Positions 1 through 5,445 of a stretch of DNA of 5,526 bases are shown here, in pieces. This DNA comes from Methylophilaceae bacterium UBA7525 (GTDB taxonomy: Bacteria > Pseudomonadota > Gammaproteobacteria > Burkholderiales > Methylophilaceae). How positions within the stretch are numbered: the first letter of the stretch is position 1; each line of letters begins with the position of its first letter. The translations under genes were made by a program, and so were the position numbers. The stretch covers positions 13,505 through 19,030 of the forward strand of contig DLMX01000046.1 in NCBI GenBank assembly GCA_002479405.1, read 5' to 3'. The notes beneath the pieces are model-generated. The model did no database searches and had not been told where the DNA came from. It saw only the letters and a program-made list of their open reading frames with translations.

Positions 1-210
1 CGAACGCAAAGTACCCGACATCGCACGCGAGTGCTGACTGTCATTAGCAGCAACCACAGTAATCGTATTGCCTTCTCTTTCCAACCTGACAACATCGGTC
101 AGGGGATGGCTCAACTTGCCCAACGGACCGCTTACCGAAATACTGTTAGCAGATAGCGCCACTTCAACCTTTTCAGGGATAGCGACTGGATTTTTAGCTA
201 CGCGAGACAT
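1..210 (-). CDS. rplF: 50S ribosomal protein L6, N-terminal part (cut by window edge)
   Basis: L6 binds 23S rRNA near the sarcin-ricin loop at the base of the L7/L12 stalk. Seventy codons are visible, starting MSRVAKNPVAIP, which matches the conserved L6 N-terminus. Further on are SVSGPLGKL (residues 25-33) and AMSGTLRS (63-70), the usual pattern of the first L6 domain. Full-length L6 is about 177 residues, so the C-terminal domain lies beyond position 1. The ATG at 208-210 is preceded by a strong Shine-Dalgarno AAGGAGAG that overlaps the rpsH TAA stop, with the two genes 10 nt apart. It is the last visible gene of the spc operon part, where rplR would be expected next. The reading frame is open to the edge and shows no damage. 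The identification rests on remembered family sequence and on gene order. Confidence 0.96.
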   Translation of the reverse strand, partial: MSRVAKNPVAIPEKVEVALSANSISVSGPLGKLSHPLTDVVRLEREGNTITVVAANDSQHSRAMSGTLRS

Positions 211-220
211 GCCTCTCTCC

Positions 221-616
221 TTAAGCCACGACACACAGCACTTCACCACCGACACCGGCAGCTTGTGCTTTGCGATCAGTCATCACACCCTTGGACGTTG
301 ACATAATTGTCACGCCGAGGCCATTCATTACCTTTGGAATATCCTGGCTACCACGATAAATACGCAGACCAGGACGGCTCACGCGACTGATGCTCTCAAT
401 CACGGGACGGCCAGCATAGTACTTAAGGCTGATATTCAGTTGCGGTTTACCTGCGACATCCTGCACCGCAAAATCATCAATATAACCTTCATCCTTCAAC
501 ACACCTGCGATAGCAGTCTTGAGCTTGGATGACGGCATGGAAACCGTAGGCTTGTTGACACTTTGCGCGTTACGAATACGCGTCAGCATGTCGGCAATCG
601 GATCACTCATACTCAT
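221..616 (-). CDS. rpsH: 30S ribosomal protein S8
   Basis: S8 is a primary 16S rRNA-binding protein that organises the central domain of the 30S subunit. In E. coli it is also the translational repressor of the spc operon. The protein has 131 residues (E. coli about 130). It begins MSMSDPIADMLTRIRNAQ, the canonical start, and carries the S8 signature GLGVTIMSTSKGVMTDRKA at residues 99-117, including the RNA-contacting STS at 106-108. The start at 614-616 has GGAGGG at 625-630, about 8 nt upstream. A second in-frame ATG two codons later (608-610) is possible but less well spaced. The gene lies 15 nt after rpsN and 10 nt before rplF. Nothing is odd in length or key residues. Confidence 0.98.
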   Translation of the reverse strand: MSMSDPIADMLTRIRNAQSVNKPTVSMPSSKLKTAIAGVLKDEGYIDDFAVQDVAGKPQLNISLKYYAGRPVIESISRVSRPGLRIYRGSQDIPKVMNGLGVTIMSTSKGVMTDRKAQAAGVGGEVLCVVA

Positions 617-631
617 TACTATAACCCTCCG

Positions 632-937
632 TTACCAGCTAGCTTTGGTGACGCCTGGCACTTCGCCGCGCATCATCAACTCGCGCAATTTGCCACGCGC
701 GATACCAAATTTACTGAAAACACCACGTGGACGACCGGTCAATGCGCAACGGTTACGCAAACGCACCGGACTGGAATTACGTGGCAGACTTTGCAATTTT
801 TGACGCGCTTCACGACGCTCTTCGATCGATGCATTTGCATCACCAATGATCGCCTCTAGCGCAGCACGCTTAGCTGCATATTTTTTTACTGTGTCGCGAC
901 GTTTTTGTTCGCGCTCTATCAGACAGGTTTTAGCCAT
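632..937 (-). CDS. rpsN: 30S ribosomal protein S14, long zinc-independent form
   Basis: S14 sits in the head of the 30S subunit and is needed for late assembly. The 101 residues equal the E. coli length. The core signature RNRCALTGRPRGVF lies at residues 61-74, and the protein ends PGVTKASW, as in proteobacterial S14. It lacks the paired CxxC motifs of the short zinc-binding form, having only Cys5 and Cys64, so it should not bind structural zinc. The N-terminal half (residues 5-50) is rich in Lys, Arg and Glu, less conserved, and differs from the relatives I can recall. The ATG at 935-937 has a modest AGGA Shine-Dalgarno (948-951) inside the last codons of rplE, 5 nt after that gene ends. This is the weakest ribosome-binding site in the window. 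Confidence 0.97.
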   Translation of the reverse strand: MAKTCLIEREQKRRDTVKKYAAKRAALEAIIGDANASIEERREARQKLQSLPRNSSPVRLRNRCALTGRPRGVFSKFGIARGKLRELMMRGEVPGVTKASW

Positions 938-942
938 GTTGT

Positions 943-1482
943 CTAATTCCTAAATGGAAAACTGAAAGCAGTCAGCAAAGCACGCGCTTCGTCGTCTGTC
1001 TTTGCTGTCGTTGTAATGGTGATATTCATCCCACGCAAGGCATCAATCTTGTCGTATTCGATTTCAGGGAAAATGATCTGCTCTTTCACACCCATGTTGT
1101 AATTTCCACGGCCGTCAAAAGACTTGCCGGAAATACCACGGAAGTCACGAATACGAGGAATCGCAATAGTCACCAAGCGATCCAGGAATTCATACATACG
1201 CTCACGACGCAGCGTCACTTTGCAACCAACCGGATAACCGTCACGAATCTTGAAAGAAGCAACCGACTTTTTGGCATTGGTCACGACGGCCTTCTGGCCT
1301 GCAATCTTTTCCATATCAGCGACTGCATTTTCCATGATCTTCTTGTCAGCAACGGCCTCACCAACACCCATGTTGAGCACGATCTTCTCGATGCGAGGCA
1401 CTTCCATGACAGACTTGTAACCGAACTGCTCGGTCAACTGCTTGACCACGGTATCTTTATAAAACTGTTTTAAACGAGCCAT
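943..1482 (-). CDS. rplE: 50S ribosomal protein L5
   Basis: L5 binds 5S rRNA and helps dock it in the central protuberance, where it also contacts the 30S head and P-site tRNA. The 179 residues equal the E. coli length. Visible landmarks are VPRIEKIVLNMGVGEAVADK (28-47), KKSVASFKIRDGYPVGCKVT (71-90), PRIRDFRGISGKSFDGRGNY (109-128) and the ending FPFRN. The ATG at 1480-1482 has AAGGA (1489-1493), which overlaps the rplX TAA stop, with 6 nt spacing. In E. coli, S8 represses the spc operon by binding mRNA at the rplE start; here a hairpin lies at codons 13-18 (see the separate entry). The gene is intact, with gaps of 9 nt upstream and 5 nt downstream. Confidence 0.98.
   Translation of the reverse strand: MARLKQFYKDTVVKQLTEQFGYKSVMEVPRIEKIVLNMGVGEAVADKKIMENAVADMEKIAGQKAVVTNAKKSVASFKIRDGYPVGCKVTLRRERMYEFLDRLVTIAIPRIRDFRGISGKSFDGRGNYNMGVKEQIIFPEIEYDKIDALRGMNITITTTAKTDDEARALLTAFSFPFRN
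1432..1447 (-). other. Perfect 6-bp hairpin inside the start of rplE; possible S8 mRNA site
   Basis: In the mRNA, GGTCAA, a 4-nt loop GCAG, and TTGACC form a perfect stem-loop over codons 13-18 of rplE. The E. coli S8 repressor site is known to lie at the beginning of the same gene. I did not find the full S8-binding core (helix 21 mimic), so regulation is only suggested by position. The stem could be a chance result of coding sequence. Confidence 0.3.
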
Positions 1483-1491
1483 GATATGTCC

Positions 1492-1809
1492 TTAAGCGTC
1501 CACAACTTCGCCACTTGATTTGAATACGCGCACCTTGCGGCCATCATCAAGTGTTTTGAAGCCAACGCGATCACCTTTTTGGGCAGCCGCATTAAATAAA
1601 GCAACGTTGGAGATATCAATTGGCATCTCCTTGCTGATGATACCGCCGGCAATGCCGCGCATCGGGTTCGGCTTTGCATGCTTCTTGACCAGATTCAGGC
1701 CTTCCACAATGACATGACCGCTAGCCAGCACACTCAACACCGTGCCGCGCTTGCCTTTGTCCTTGCCAGTATTCAGGATGACTTCATCACCCTTGCGAAT
1801 TTTGTTCAT
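1492..1809 (-). CDS. rplX: 50S ribosomal protein L24
   Basis: L24 is an assembly-initiating protein that binds domain I of 23S rRNA near the exit of the peptide tunnel. The 105 residues match the family. A KOW motif covers roughly residues 5-31 (RKGDEVILNTGKDKGKRGTV), followed by VEGLNLVKKHAKPNP at 35-49, the conserved loop that reaches toward the tunnel exit, and a C-terminal GRKVRVFKSSGEVV. The ATG at 1807-1809 has AAGGAGAG (1817-1824), which shares bases with the rplN TAA stop, about 9 nt from the start. The gene is 13 nt after rplN and 9 nt before rplE. No anomalies were seen. Confidence 0.97.
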   Translation of the reverse strand: MNKIRKGDEVILNTGKDKGKRGTVLSVLASGHVIVEGLNLVKKHAKPNPMRGIAGGIISKEMPIDISNVALFNAAAQKGDRVGFKTLDDGRKVRVFKSSGEVVDA

Positions 1810-1822
1810 CGACCAGCTCTCC

Positions 1823-2191
1823 TTACAATACTTCTGGTGCCAGGGAAACGATCTTCATGAAACGCTCACCACGAAGCTCACGTGTCACTGGCCCGAATAT
1901 ACGGGTGCCGATCGGCTCCAGCTTGTTATTTAAAAGCACGGCGGCGTTGCCATCAAACTTGACCAACGACCCATCAGGACGGCGCACGCCCTTTGTGGTA
2001 CGAACCACAACTGCGCTGTAGACTTCGCCTTTTTTGACACGACCGCGCGGGGCAGCATCCTTGACAGTAACCTTGATCACATCGCCAACGCTTGCATAGC
2101 GACGCTTTGAGCCACCCAACACCTTGATACACATCACGGAGCGTGCACCAGTGTTATCGGCGACTTCGAGCCGAGATTGCATTTGAATCAT
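1823..2191 (-). CDS. rplN: 50S ribosomal protein L14
   Basis: L14 binds 23S rRNA at the subunit interface, contributes to inter-subunit bridges, and is the target of the silencing factor RsfS in bacteria. With the ATG at 2189-2191 the product is 122 residues, close to the usual length, starting MIQMQSRLEVADNTGA, the canonical N-terminus. The signature AVVVRTTKGVRRPDGSLVKF lies at 60-79, then DGNAAVLLN (80-88) and GTRIFGPVTRELR (96-108). The frame is open upstream to another ATG at 2227, but the 12 extra residues match nothing in the family and the Shine-Dalgarno TTGGAG (2201-2206) fits the internal ATG. It is the first gene of the spc operon part, preceded by a 149-nt gap holding its likely promoter. 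Confidence 0.98.
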   Translation of the reverse strand: MIQMQSRLEVADNTGARSVMCIKVLGGSKRRYASVGDVIKVTVKDAAPRGRVKKGEVYSAVVVRTTKGVRRPDGSLVKFDGNAAVLLNNKLEPIGTRIFGPVTRELRGERFMKIVSLAPEVL

Positions 2192-2200
2192 GAGAATAAT

Positions 2201-2206
2201 CTCCAA
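2201..2206 (-). promoter_or_regulatory. rplN ribosome-binding site
   Basis: TTGGAG reads toward rplN, with its GGAG 9 nt before the ATG at 2191. It settles the rplN start, because the upstream in-frame ATG at 2227 would lie on the far side of this site. Confidence 0.8.
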
Positions 2207-2229
2207 CTTAATCCGTTTATCCAACACCA

Positions 2230-2247
2230 GCCGGTAGTCTACACGGC
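2230..2247 (-). other. Weaker stem-loop in the rplN leader
   Basis: In the transcript GCCG, a bulged U, GUA, loop GAC, UAC, CGGC can fold into a 4+3-bp stem. It lies midway between the GC-rich hairpin and the rplN ribosome-binding site and would leave that site open. It may be fortuitous. Confidence 0.3.
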
Positions 2248-2271
2248 CGACAACACCACGGTCAGTATTGG

Positions 2272-2292
2272 GGCGGGAGCTGTATGCCCGCC
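2272..2292 (-). other. GC-rich 6-bp hairpin in the predicted rplN leader
   Basis: GGCGGG and CCCGCC form an all-GC 6-bp stem with a 9-nt loop. In the transcript it follows UUUUU directly and is not followed by a U-run, so it is not a minus-strand terminator. If transcription starts near 2298, the stem begins only about six nucleotides from the mRNA 5' end, a position where hairpins can slow RNase E attack. The function is inferred from position only. Confidence 0.55.
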
Positions 2293-2304
2293 AAAAAGTC
2301 CGAC

Positions 2305-2334
2305 ATTATATATTGCGCTTAGGGTAAAGCGCAA
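2305..2334 (-). promoter_or_regulatory. Candidate spc-operon promoter
   Basis: A perfect -10 box TATAAT occupies 2305-2310. The best -35 candidate is TTGCGC at 2329-2334, three of six consensus bases, with an 18-nt spacer. Transcription would begin near 2298-2299, giving an rplN leader of just over 100 nt. The bases after the -10 box (GTCGGA) are GC-rich, a discriminator type often seen in promoters under stringent control. The call rests mainly on the exact -10 box and on the location matching the known E. coli spc promoter. The weak -35 box leaves some doubt. Confidence 0.6.
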
Positions 2335-2338
2335 TATA
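2309..2338 (-). repeat. Perfect 12-bp inverted repeat after rpsQ (stem-loop, possible terminator, processing site or operator)
   Basis: The arms TATATTGCGCTT (2309-2320 on the plus strand) and AAGCGCAATATA (2327-2338) are exact reverse complements around a 6-nt loop. In mRNA this would form a stem two nucleotides past the rpsQ TGA stop. The following transcript bases are UAAUGUCGGACUUUUU, so the only U-run starts about 11 nt beyond the stem. That is not a textbook Rho-independent terminator. The repeat also spans the candidate -35 element and spacer and shares two bases with the -10 box, so it could act in DNA as an operator or in RNA as a 3'-end or processing hairpin. Its role is undetermined. 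Confidence 0.75.
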
Positions 2339-2340
2339 AA

Positions 2341-2628
2341 TCAGACACTACGTGCTTTTTCTACTACTTTGCTGACTTTCCAGGTCTTGGTCTTGGAAAG
2401 CGGACGGCTTTCCTCGATCACGACCAAATCACCTTCCTTGCACTCGTTGTTTTCATCGTGCGCATGGAATTTGTTGGAACGACGCACAACCTTGCCGATC
2501 AAGGGATGCTTGACCTTACGCTCCACGAGAACGGTCACGGTCTTGTCCATCTTGTCGCTGACAACTCGGCCGCTCAAAGTGCGGACGACTTTTGCAGCTT
2601 CTGTCTTTGCATTATTAGTTTGGCTCAT
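2341..2628 (-). CDS. rpsQ: 30S ribosomal protein S17 with a longer N-terminus
   Basis: S17 is an OB-fold primary binder of 16S rRNA in the 5' domain and acts early in 30S assembly. The core GRVVSDKMDKTVTVLVER begins at residue 20, followed by VKHPLIGK (39-46), HAHDENNEC (55-63) and the signature GDLVVIEESRPLSKTKTW (66-83). The protein has 95 residues against 84 in E. coli. Most of the difference is about ten extra N-terminal residues (MSQTNNAKTEAAK), and there is no closer in-frame ATG before Met27. The ATG overlaps the rpmC stop as ATGA (2625-2628), with AGGT at 2635-2638, 6 nt upstream, supporting this start and tight coupling. It is the last gene of the S10 operon part. Confidence 0.97.
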   Translation of the reverse strand: MSQTNNAKTEAAKVVRTLSGRVVSDKMDKTVTVLVERKVKHPLIGKVVRRSNKFHAHDENNECKEGDLVVIEESRPLSKTKTWKVSKVVEKARSV

Positions 2629-2825
2629 GCTTGTACCTGTTTCGCTTTCTCAGCCAGAACAGTGCGCACACGTGCAATATCACGTCTCACCTTGCCTACC
2701 TGATCAACTTTATTCAACTGCTGGGTTGCCAACTGCATGCGCATGGAGAATTGCGCACGGCGCAACTCGATCAGCTCATTGTTCAGCTCTTCAACAGACT
2801 TTGCTCTCAAATCGGATGCCTTCAT
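2625..2825 (-). CDS. rpmC: 50S ribosomal protein L29
   Basis: L29 is a small two-helix protein beside L23 at the tunnel exit, near where trigger factor and SRP dock. The 66 residues compare with 63 in E. coli. The sequence opens MKASDLRAKSVEELNNEL, continues with QFSMRMQLATQQL (25-37), and ends with the second helix KVRRDIARVRTVLAEKA (45-61), all standard for L29. The ATG at 2823-2825 has GGGAG (2833-2837) inside the final codons of rplP, 7 nt upstream, and only 3 nt separate the genes. The TGA stop overlaps the rpsQ start by 4 nt. Confidence 0.97.
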   Translation of the reverse strand: MKASDLRAKSVEELNNELIELRRAQFSMRMQLATQQLNKVDQVGKVRRDIARVRTVLAEKAKQVQA

Positions 2826-2828
2826 GAT

Positions 2829-3245
2829 TTAGCTCCCAAGATGACGGGTAATGAAAGTCGTCTCGATCGGCAGCTTTGCAGCAGCCAGACGGAACGCCTC
2901 ACGCGCCAACTCTTCGCTGACACCGTCCATTTCATATAACATTTTTCCTGGCTGGATCTGGGCTACGTAGTACTCGGTACTACCCTTACCATTACCCATA
3001 CGCACTTCAGCCGGTTTCTTAGAAATTGGCTGATCAGGGAAAACCCGAATCCAAACACGACCACCACGCTTGATGTGACGCGTCATCACACGACGTGCAG
3101 CTTCAATCTGGCGCGCAGTCAAGCGACCACGGCCGATAGCCTTCAGGCCGAATTCACCAAAACTTACCTTGTTACCGGTTGTTGCAATGCCCTTGTTACG
3201 GCCCTTTTGCATCTTCCGGAATTTTTGTCTAGCTGGCTGTAGCAT
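2829..3245 (-). CDS. rplP: 50S ribosomal protein L16
   Basis: L16 joins late in 50S assembly and shapes the A-site tRNA-binding region next to the peptidyl-transferase centre. It has 138 residues (E. coli 136). It starts MLQPARQKFRKMQKGRNKGI, carries the signature GRGRLTARQIEAARR at 38-52, WIRVFPDQPI at 65-74, and AEVRMGNGKGS at 79-89. Arg82 aligns with E. coli Arg81, the known target of the arginine hydroxylase YcfD/RoxA, so the modification site is kept. The start codon lies inside the end of rpsC (17-nt overlap), with AGGGG at 3252-3256, 6 nt upstream. Confidence 0.98.
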   Translation of the reverse strand: MLQPARQKFRKMQKGRNKGIATTGNKVSFGEFGLKAIGRGRLTARQIEAARRVMTRHIKRGGRVWIRVFPDQPISKKPAEVRMGNGKGSTEYYVAQIQPGKMLYEMDGVSEELAREAFRLAAAKLPIETTFITRHLGS

Positions 3246-3972
3246 TTTTCGCCCCTGACTTTCTTACTCTCTTTTCTGGTTCAGTACTTGCCGGCCTGGA
3301 CTTCTTTTCCGGTTCGGCCGCTACCGCAGGTTGTTCACCCTTGTTTGCGAATACCTCACCCTTGAATACCCAAACCTTGATACCGATAATGCCGTAGGTG
3401 GTTTGCGCTTCGGCAACACCATAGTCAATATCAGCACGCAATGTATGCAATGGCACACGGCCTTCACGATACCATTCAGTACGCGCGATTTCGATACCGT
3501 TCAAACGACCGGAACTCATGATCTTGATGCCCTGAGCACCCAGACGCATCGCATTCTGCATGGCACGCTTCATCGCACGACGGAACATCACACGCTTCTC
3601 AAGTTGCTGAGCAATGCTCTGTGCAATCAATGCCGCATCAATTTCAGGCTTGCGAACTTCTTCAATGTTCAAATGAACTGGAACGTTCATCAAACCTTGC
3701 AGACTGGAACGCAAGGATTCGATATCTTCGCCCTTTTTACCAATGACAATCCCTGGACGTGCACTGTAAATGGTGATCTTGGCGTTCTTTGCTGGACGCT
3801 CAATCACGATCTTGCTAACAGCAGCATGAGCCAGCTTCTTATTAAGGAAATCACGTACCTTAATATCGCTGTTCAGCATTGCCGGGAAGTTCTTGCTATT
3901 GGAATACCAGCGAGACAACCAGTTTTTTTGGACGCCCAGACGGAAACCAAACGGATGTATTTTCTGACCCAT
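3229..3972 (-). CDS. rpsC: 30S ribosomal protein S3 with a charged C-terminal tail
   Basis: S3 sits on the 30S head at the mRNA entry pore. The start MGQKIHPFGFRLGVQKNW is canonical. A KH domain contains GIVIGKKGEDI (74-84) with its GKKG loop at 78-81. Arg131, Arg132 and Lys135 fall at the positions linked to mRNA helicase activity in E. coli. The C-terminal domain includes RTEWYREGRVPLHTLRADID (164-183). The protein has 247 residues against 233 in E. coli. The extra length is a tail after about residue 210, rich in Lys, Arg, Glu, Pro and Ala, of low complexity. This tail runs over the first 17 nt of rplP. AAAGGA at 3979-3984 lies 6 nt before the ATG, beginning in the rplV stop codon. Confidence 0.98.
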   Translation of the reverse strand: MGQKIHPFGFRLGVQKNWLSRWYSNSKNFPAMLNSDIKVRDFLNKKLAHAAVSKIVIERPAKNAKITIYSARPGIVIGKKGEDIESLRSSLQGLMNVPVHLNIEEVRKPEIDAALIAQSIAQQLEKRVMFRRAMKRAMQNAMRLGAQGIKIMSSGRLNGIEIARTEWYREGRVPLHTLRADIDYGVAEAQTTYGIIGIKVWVFKGEVFANKGEQPAVAAEPEKKSRPASTEPEKRVRKSGAKNATAS

Positions 3973-3982
3973 AGTGATTCCT

Positions 3983-4312
3983 TTAGTTACCGACAGTCAC
4001 AGTGATGTGACTGGTTGGTTTAGTAATACGTCCAGCGCGACCTTTTGCACGTGCACGGATACGTTTGAGCACAATGCCTTTATCAACATAAATCGAAACA
4101 ACCTTCAATTCATCGATATCGGCGCCTTCGTTATGCTCGGCGTTGGCAATCGCAGACTCCACAACCTTCTTGATCACCTCCGCACCCTTCTTCGGTGTAA
4201 AGTTCAGGATGTTGAGGGCATTGTCCACTTTCTTGCCACGAATCAAATCAGCCACCAAGCGAGCTTTCTGCGGGGACAGATGAACACCTTTCAATACTGC
4301 GGATACTTTCAT
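3983..4312 (-). CDS. rplV: 50S ribosomal protein L22
   Basis: L22 contacts all 23S rRNA domains, and its long beta-hairpin lines the peptide exit tunnel, a known site of macrolide-resistance mutations. The chosen start gives 109 residues (E. coli 110), opening MKVSAVLKGVHLSPQKARLV, with the family signature VVESAIANAEHNEGADIDEL at 50-69. The tunnel hairpin covers roughly 80-98 and keeps LKR at 82-84 and RARAKGRAGRI at 86-96. The hairpin shows no obvious deletion or insertion. The frame is open upstream to 4351, but AGGAG at 4320-4324 is 7 nt from the ATG at 4312 and only 1 nt from the ATG at 4318, so 4312 is preferred. Confidence 0.96.
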   Translation of the reverse strand: MKVSAVLKGVHLSPQKARLVADLIRGKKVDNALNILNFTPKKGAEVIKKVVESAIANAEHNEGADIDELKVVSIYVDKGIVLKRIRARAKGRAGRITKPTSHITVTVGN

Positions 4313-4319
4313 CGTCATA

Positions 4320-4324
4320 CTCCT
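4320..4324 (-). promoter_or_regulatory. rplV ribosome-binding site
   Basis: AGGAG reads toward rplV and shares its first bases with the rpsS TAG stop. Its 7-nt distance to the ATG at 4310-4312 selects that start over the in-frame ATG at 4316-4318 (1 nt away) and over the upstream ATG at 4351, inside rpsS. Confidence 0.85.
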
Positions 4325-4598
4325 ACTTCTTAGCCTTCTTGTCGGCAGCATGACCCTTGAACGTGCGGGTCAGCGCGAATTCGCCGAGCTTGTGGCCTAC
4401 CATGTTTTCTGAAATCAGCACGGGTACATGCTGCCTGCCGTTATGCACTGCAATGGTCAGACCGATGAAGTCGGGCAGAATGGTAGAGCGGCGCGACCAG
4501 GTCTTGATCGGCTTTCTGTCACGAGTGGCAGCAGCAGCTTCTACTTTCTTAGCCAGATGTCCATCAATGAACGGACCTTTTTTAATTGAACGTGCCAT
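4323..4598 (-). CDS. rpsS: 30S ribosomal protein S19
   Basis: S19 lies in the 30S head, forms a complex with S13, and contacts the central protuberance and A-site tRNA region. The 91 residues match the usual length of about 92. It begins MARSIKKGPFIDGHLAKKVE, includes KPIKTWSRRSTILPDFIG (29-46), and has the signature HNGRQHVPVLISENMVGHKL (52-71) followed by GEFALTRTFKGH. The tail is lysine-rich (ADKKAKK). The ATG at 4596-4598 is 5 nt after rplB, with GAGGT at 4606-4610 that overlaps the rplB TAA stop and sits 7 nt from the start. Nothing unusual was seen. Confidence 0.98.
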   Translation of the reverse strand: MARSIKKGPFIDGHLAKKVEAAAATRDRKPIKTWSRRSTILPDFIGLTIAVHNGRQHVPVLISENMVGHKLGEFALTRTFKGHAADKKAKK

Positions 4599-4603
4599 AT
4601 CGA

Positions 4604-5437
4604 TTACCTCTTATTCGCCGGACGACGGCTAACGCGCATATTGTCAGTGCGCTTGTTGCTACGAGTACGATAACCCTTGGTTGGCGTACCCCATGGGCTG
4701 ACTGGGTTCATACCAGCAGCAGTCTTGCCTTCACCACCACCGTGCGGGTGATCGACCGGGTTCATCACAACACCGCGGACGGTAGGACGCACACCGCGCC
4801 AACGCATCGCACCGGCCTTGCCGATGGAACGCAGCTGATGCTCTTCGTTACCTACTTCACCGATAGTGGCCTTGCAGTCAACGTGCACCCGGCGAACTTC
4901 ACCGGAACGCAAACGCAACTGGGCATAACTGCCTTCACGGGCCAGCAGTTGAACTGAAGTACCGGCTGAACGAGCAATTTGTGCACCCTTGCCCGGCTGC
5001 AGCTCGATACAGTGGATCGTGCTACCGACAGGGATATTGCGCAAAGGCAATGCATTACCGGCCTTGATCGGCGCATCAGAACCGCTGACCAACTCGGCAC
5101 CCGCTGCGATACCGCGCGGTGCAATGATGTAGCGACGCTCACCATCCGCATAGCAGAGCAGAGCAATATGTGCGCTGCGGTTAGGATCGTATTCGATACG
5201 CTCAACCTTGGCGACGATACCGTCCTTGTTACGACGGAAGTCGATCAGACGATAATGCTGCTTGTGACCGCCACCTTGATGACGGACTGTAATGCGGCCG
5301 TTGTTGTTACGGCCCGCGTTTTTGCTTTGCTTCTCCAGCAGCGGCGCGTGGGGCTTGCCCTTGTGCAGATCAGGTGTCACCACCTTCACTACGGCGCGCC
5401 GACCTGGGGAAGTCGGCTTGACTTTAATCAGTGCCAT
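4604..5437 (-). CDS. rplB: 50S ribosomal protein L2
   Basis: L2 is a primary 23S rRNA-binding protein needed for subunit joining and for the peptidyl-transferase centre. The 277 residues compare with 273 in E. coli. Landmarks in order are KPTSPGRRAVVKVV (7-20), GRNNNGRITVRHQGGGHKQ (42-60) in the OB-fold part, ERRYIIAPRG (100-109), PLRNIPVGSTIH (131-142) opening the SH3-like part, and RWRGVRPTVRGVVMNPVDHP (212-231) followed by HGGGEG. His230 aligns with the conserved E. coli His229, important for peptidyl transfer. The C-terminal PWGTPTKGYRTRSNKRTDN resembles betaproteobacterial L2. AGGAGA at 5442-5447, overlapping the rplW TAG stop, lies about 5 nt before the ATG. Confidence 0.98.
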   Translation of the reverse strand: MALIKVKPTSPGRRAVVKVVTPDLHKGKPHAPLLEKQSKNAGRNNNGRITVRHQGGGHKQHYRLIDFRRNKDGIVAKVERIEYDPNRSAHIALLCYADGERRYIIAPRGIAAGAELVSGSDAPIKAGNALPLRNIPVGSTIHCIELQPGKGAQIARSAGTSVQLLAREGSYAQLRLRSGEVRRVHVDCKATIGEVGNEEHQLRSIGKAGAMRWRGVRPTVRGVVMNPVDHPHGGGEGKTAAGMNPVSPWGTPTKGYRTRSNKRTDNMRVSRRPANKR

Positions 5438-5445
5438 GATTTCTC

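Larger units (their letters stand above)
2192..2340 (-). other. Intergenic region at the S10/spc operon boundary
   Basis: This 149-nt gap between the rpsQ stop and the rplN start is the only substantial non-coding stretch in the window. In E. coli the spc promoter lies between the same two genes. Reading in the direction of transcription, it holds a 12-bp inverted repeat, a TATAAT box, a short T-run (2293-2297), a GC-rich hairpin, a weaker hairpin and the rplN ribosome-binding site. I see no coding potential for a small gene here. Confidence 0.9.

Noticed and set aside
2192..2227. Twelve-codon N-terminal extension of L14
   Set aside because: The extra residues match nothing in the L14 family, and the Shine-Dalgarno at 2201-2206 points to the ATG at 2191.
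2293..2338. Canonical Rho-independent terminator for the S10 operon
   Set aside because: The stem is strong, but the U-run begins about 11 nt after it rather than directly following, so a standard intrinsic terminator is not supported.
2177..2827. Plus-strand open frame of 216 codons across the rplN leader, rpsQ and rpmC
   Set aside because: It lies opposite two clearly conserved genes and the promoter region, resembles no family I know, and is explained as a mirror of minus-strand coding sequence.
3331..4005. Plus-strand open frame of 224 codons opposite rpsC
   Set aside because: It is antisense to an intact S3 gene, with a Thr/Asn/His/Cys-rich composition typical of a complementary-strand shadow and no recognisable motif.
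4313..4351. Thirteen-codon N-terminal extension of L22 reaching into rpsS
   Set aside because: The ribosome-binding site at 4320-4324 lies within it and is properly spaced only for the ATG at 4312, which also gives the usual family length.
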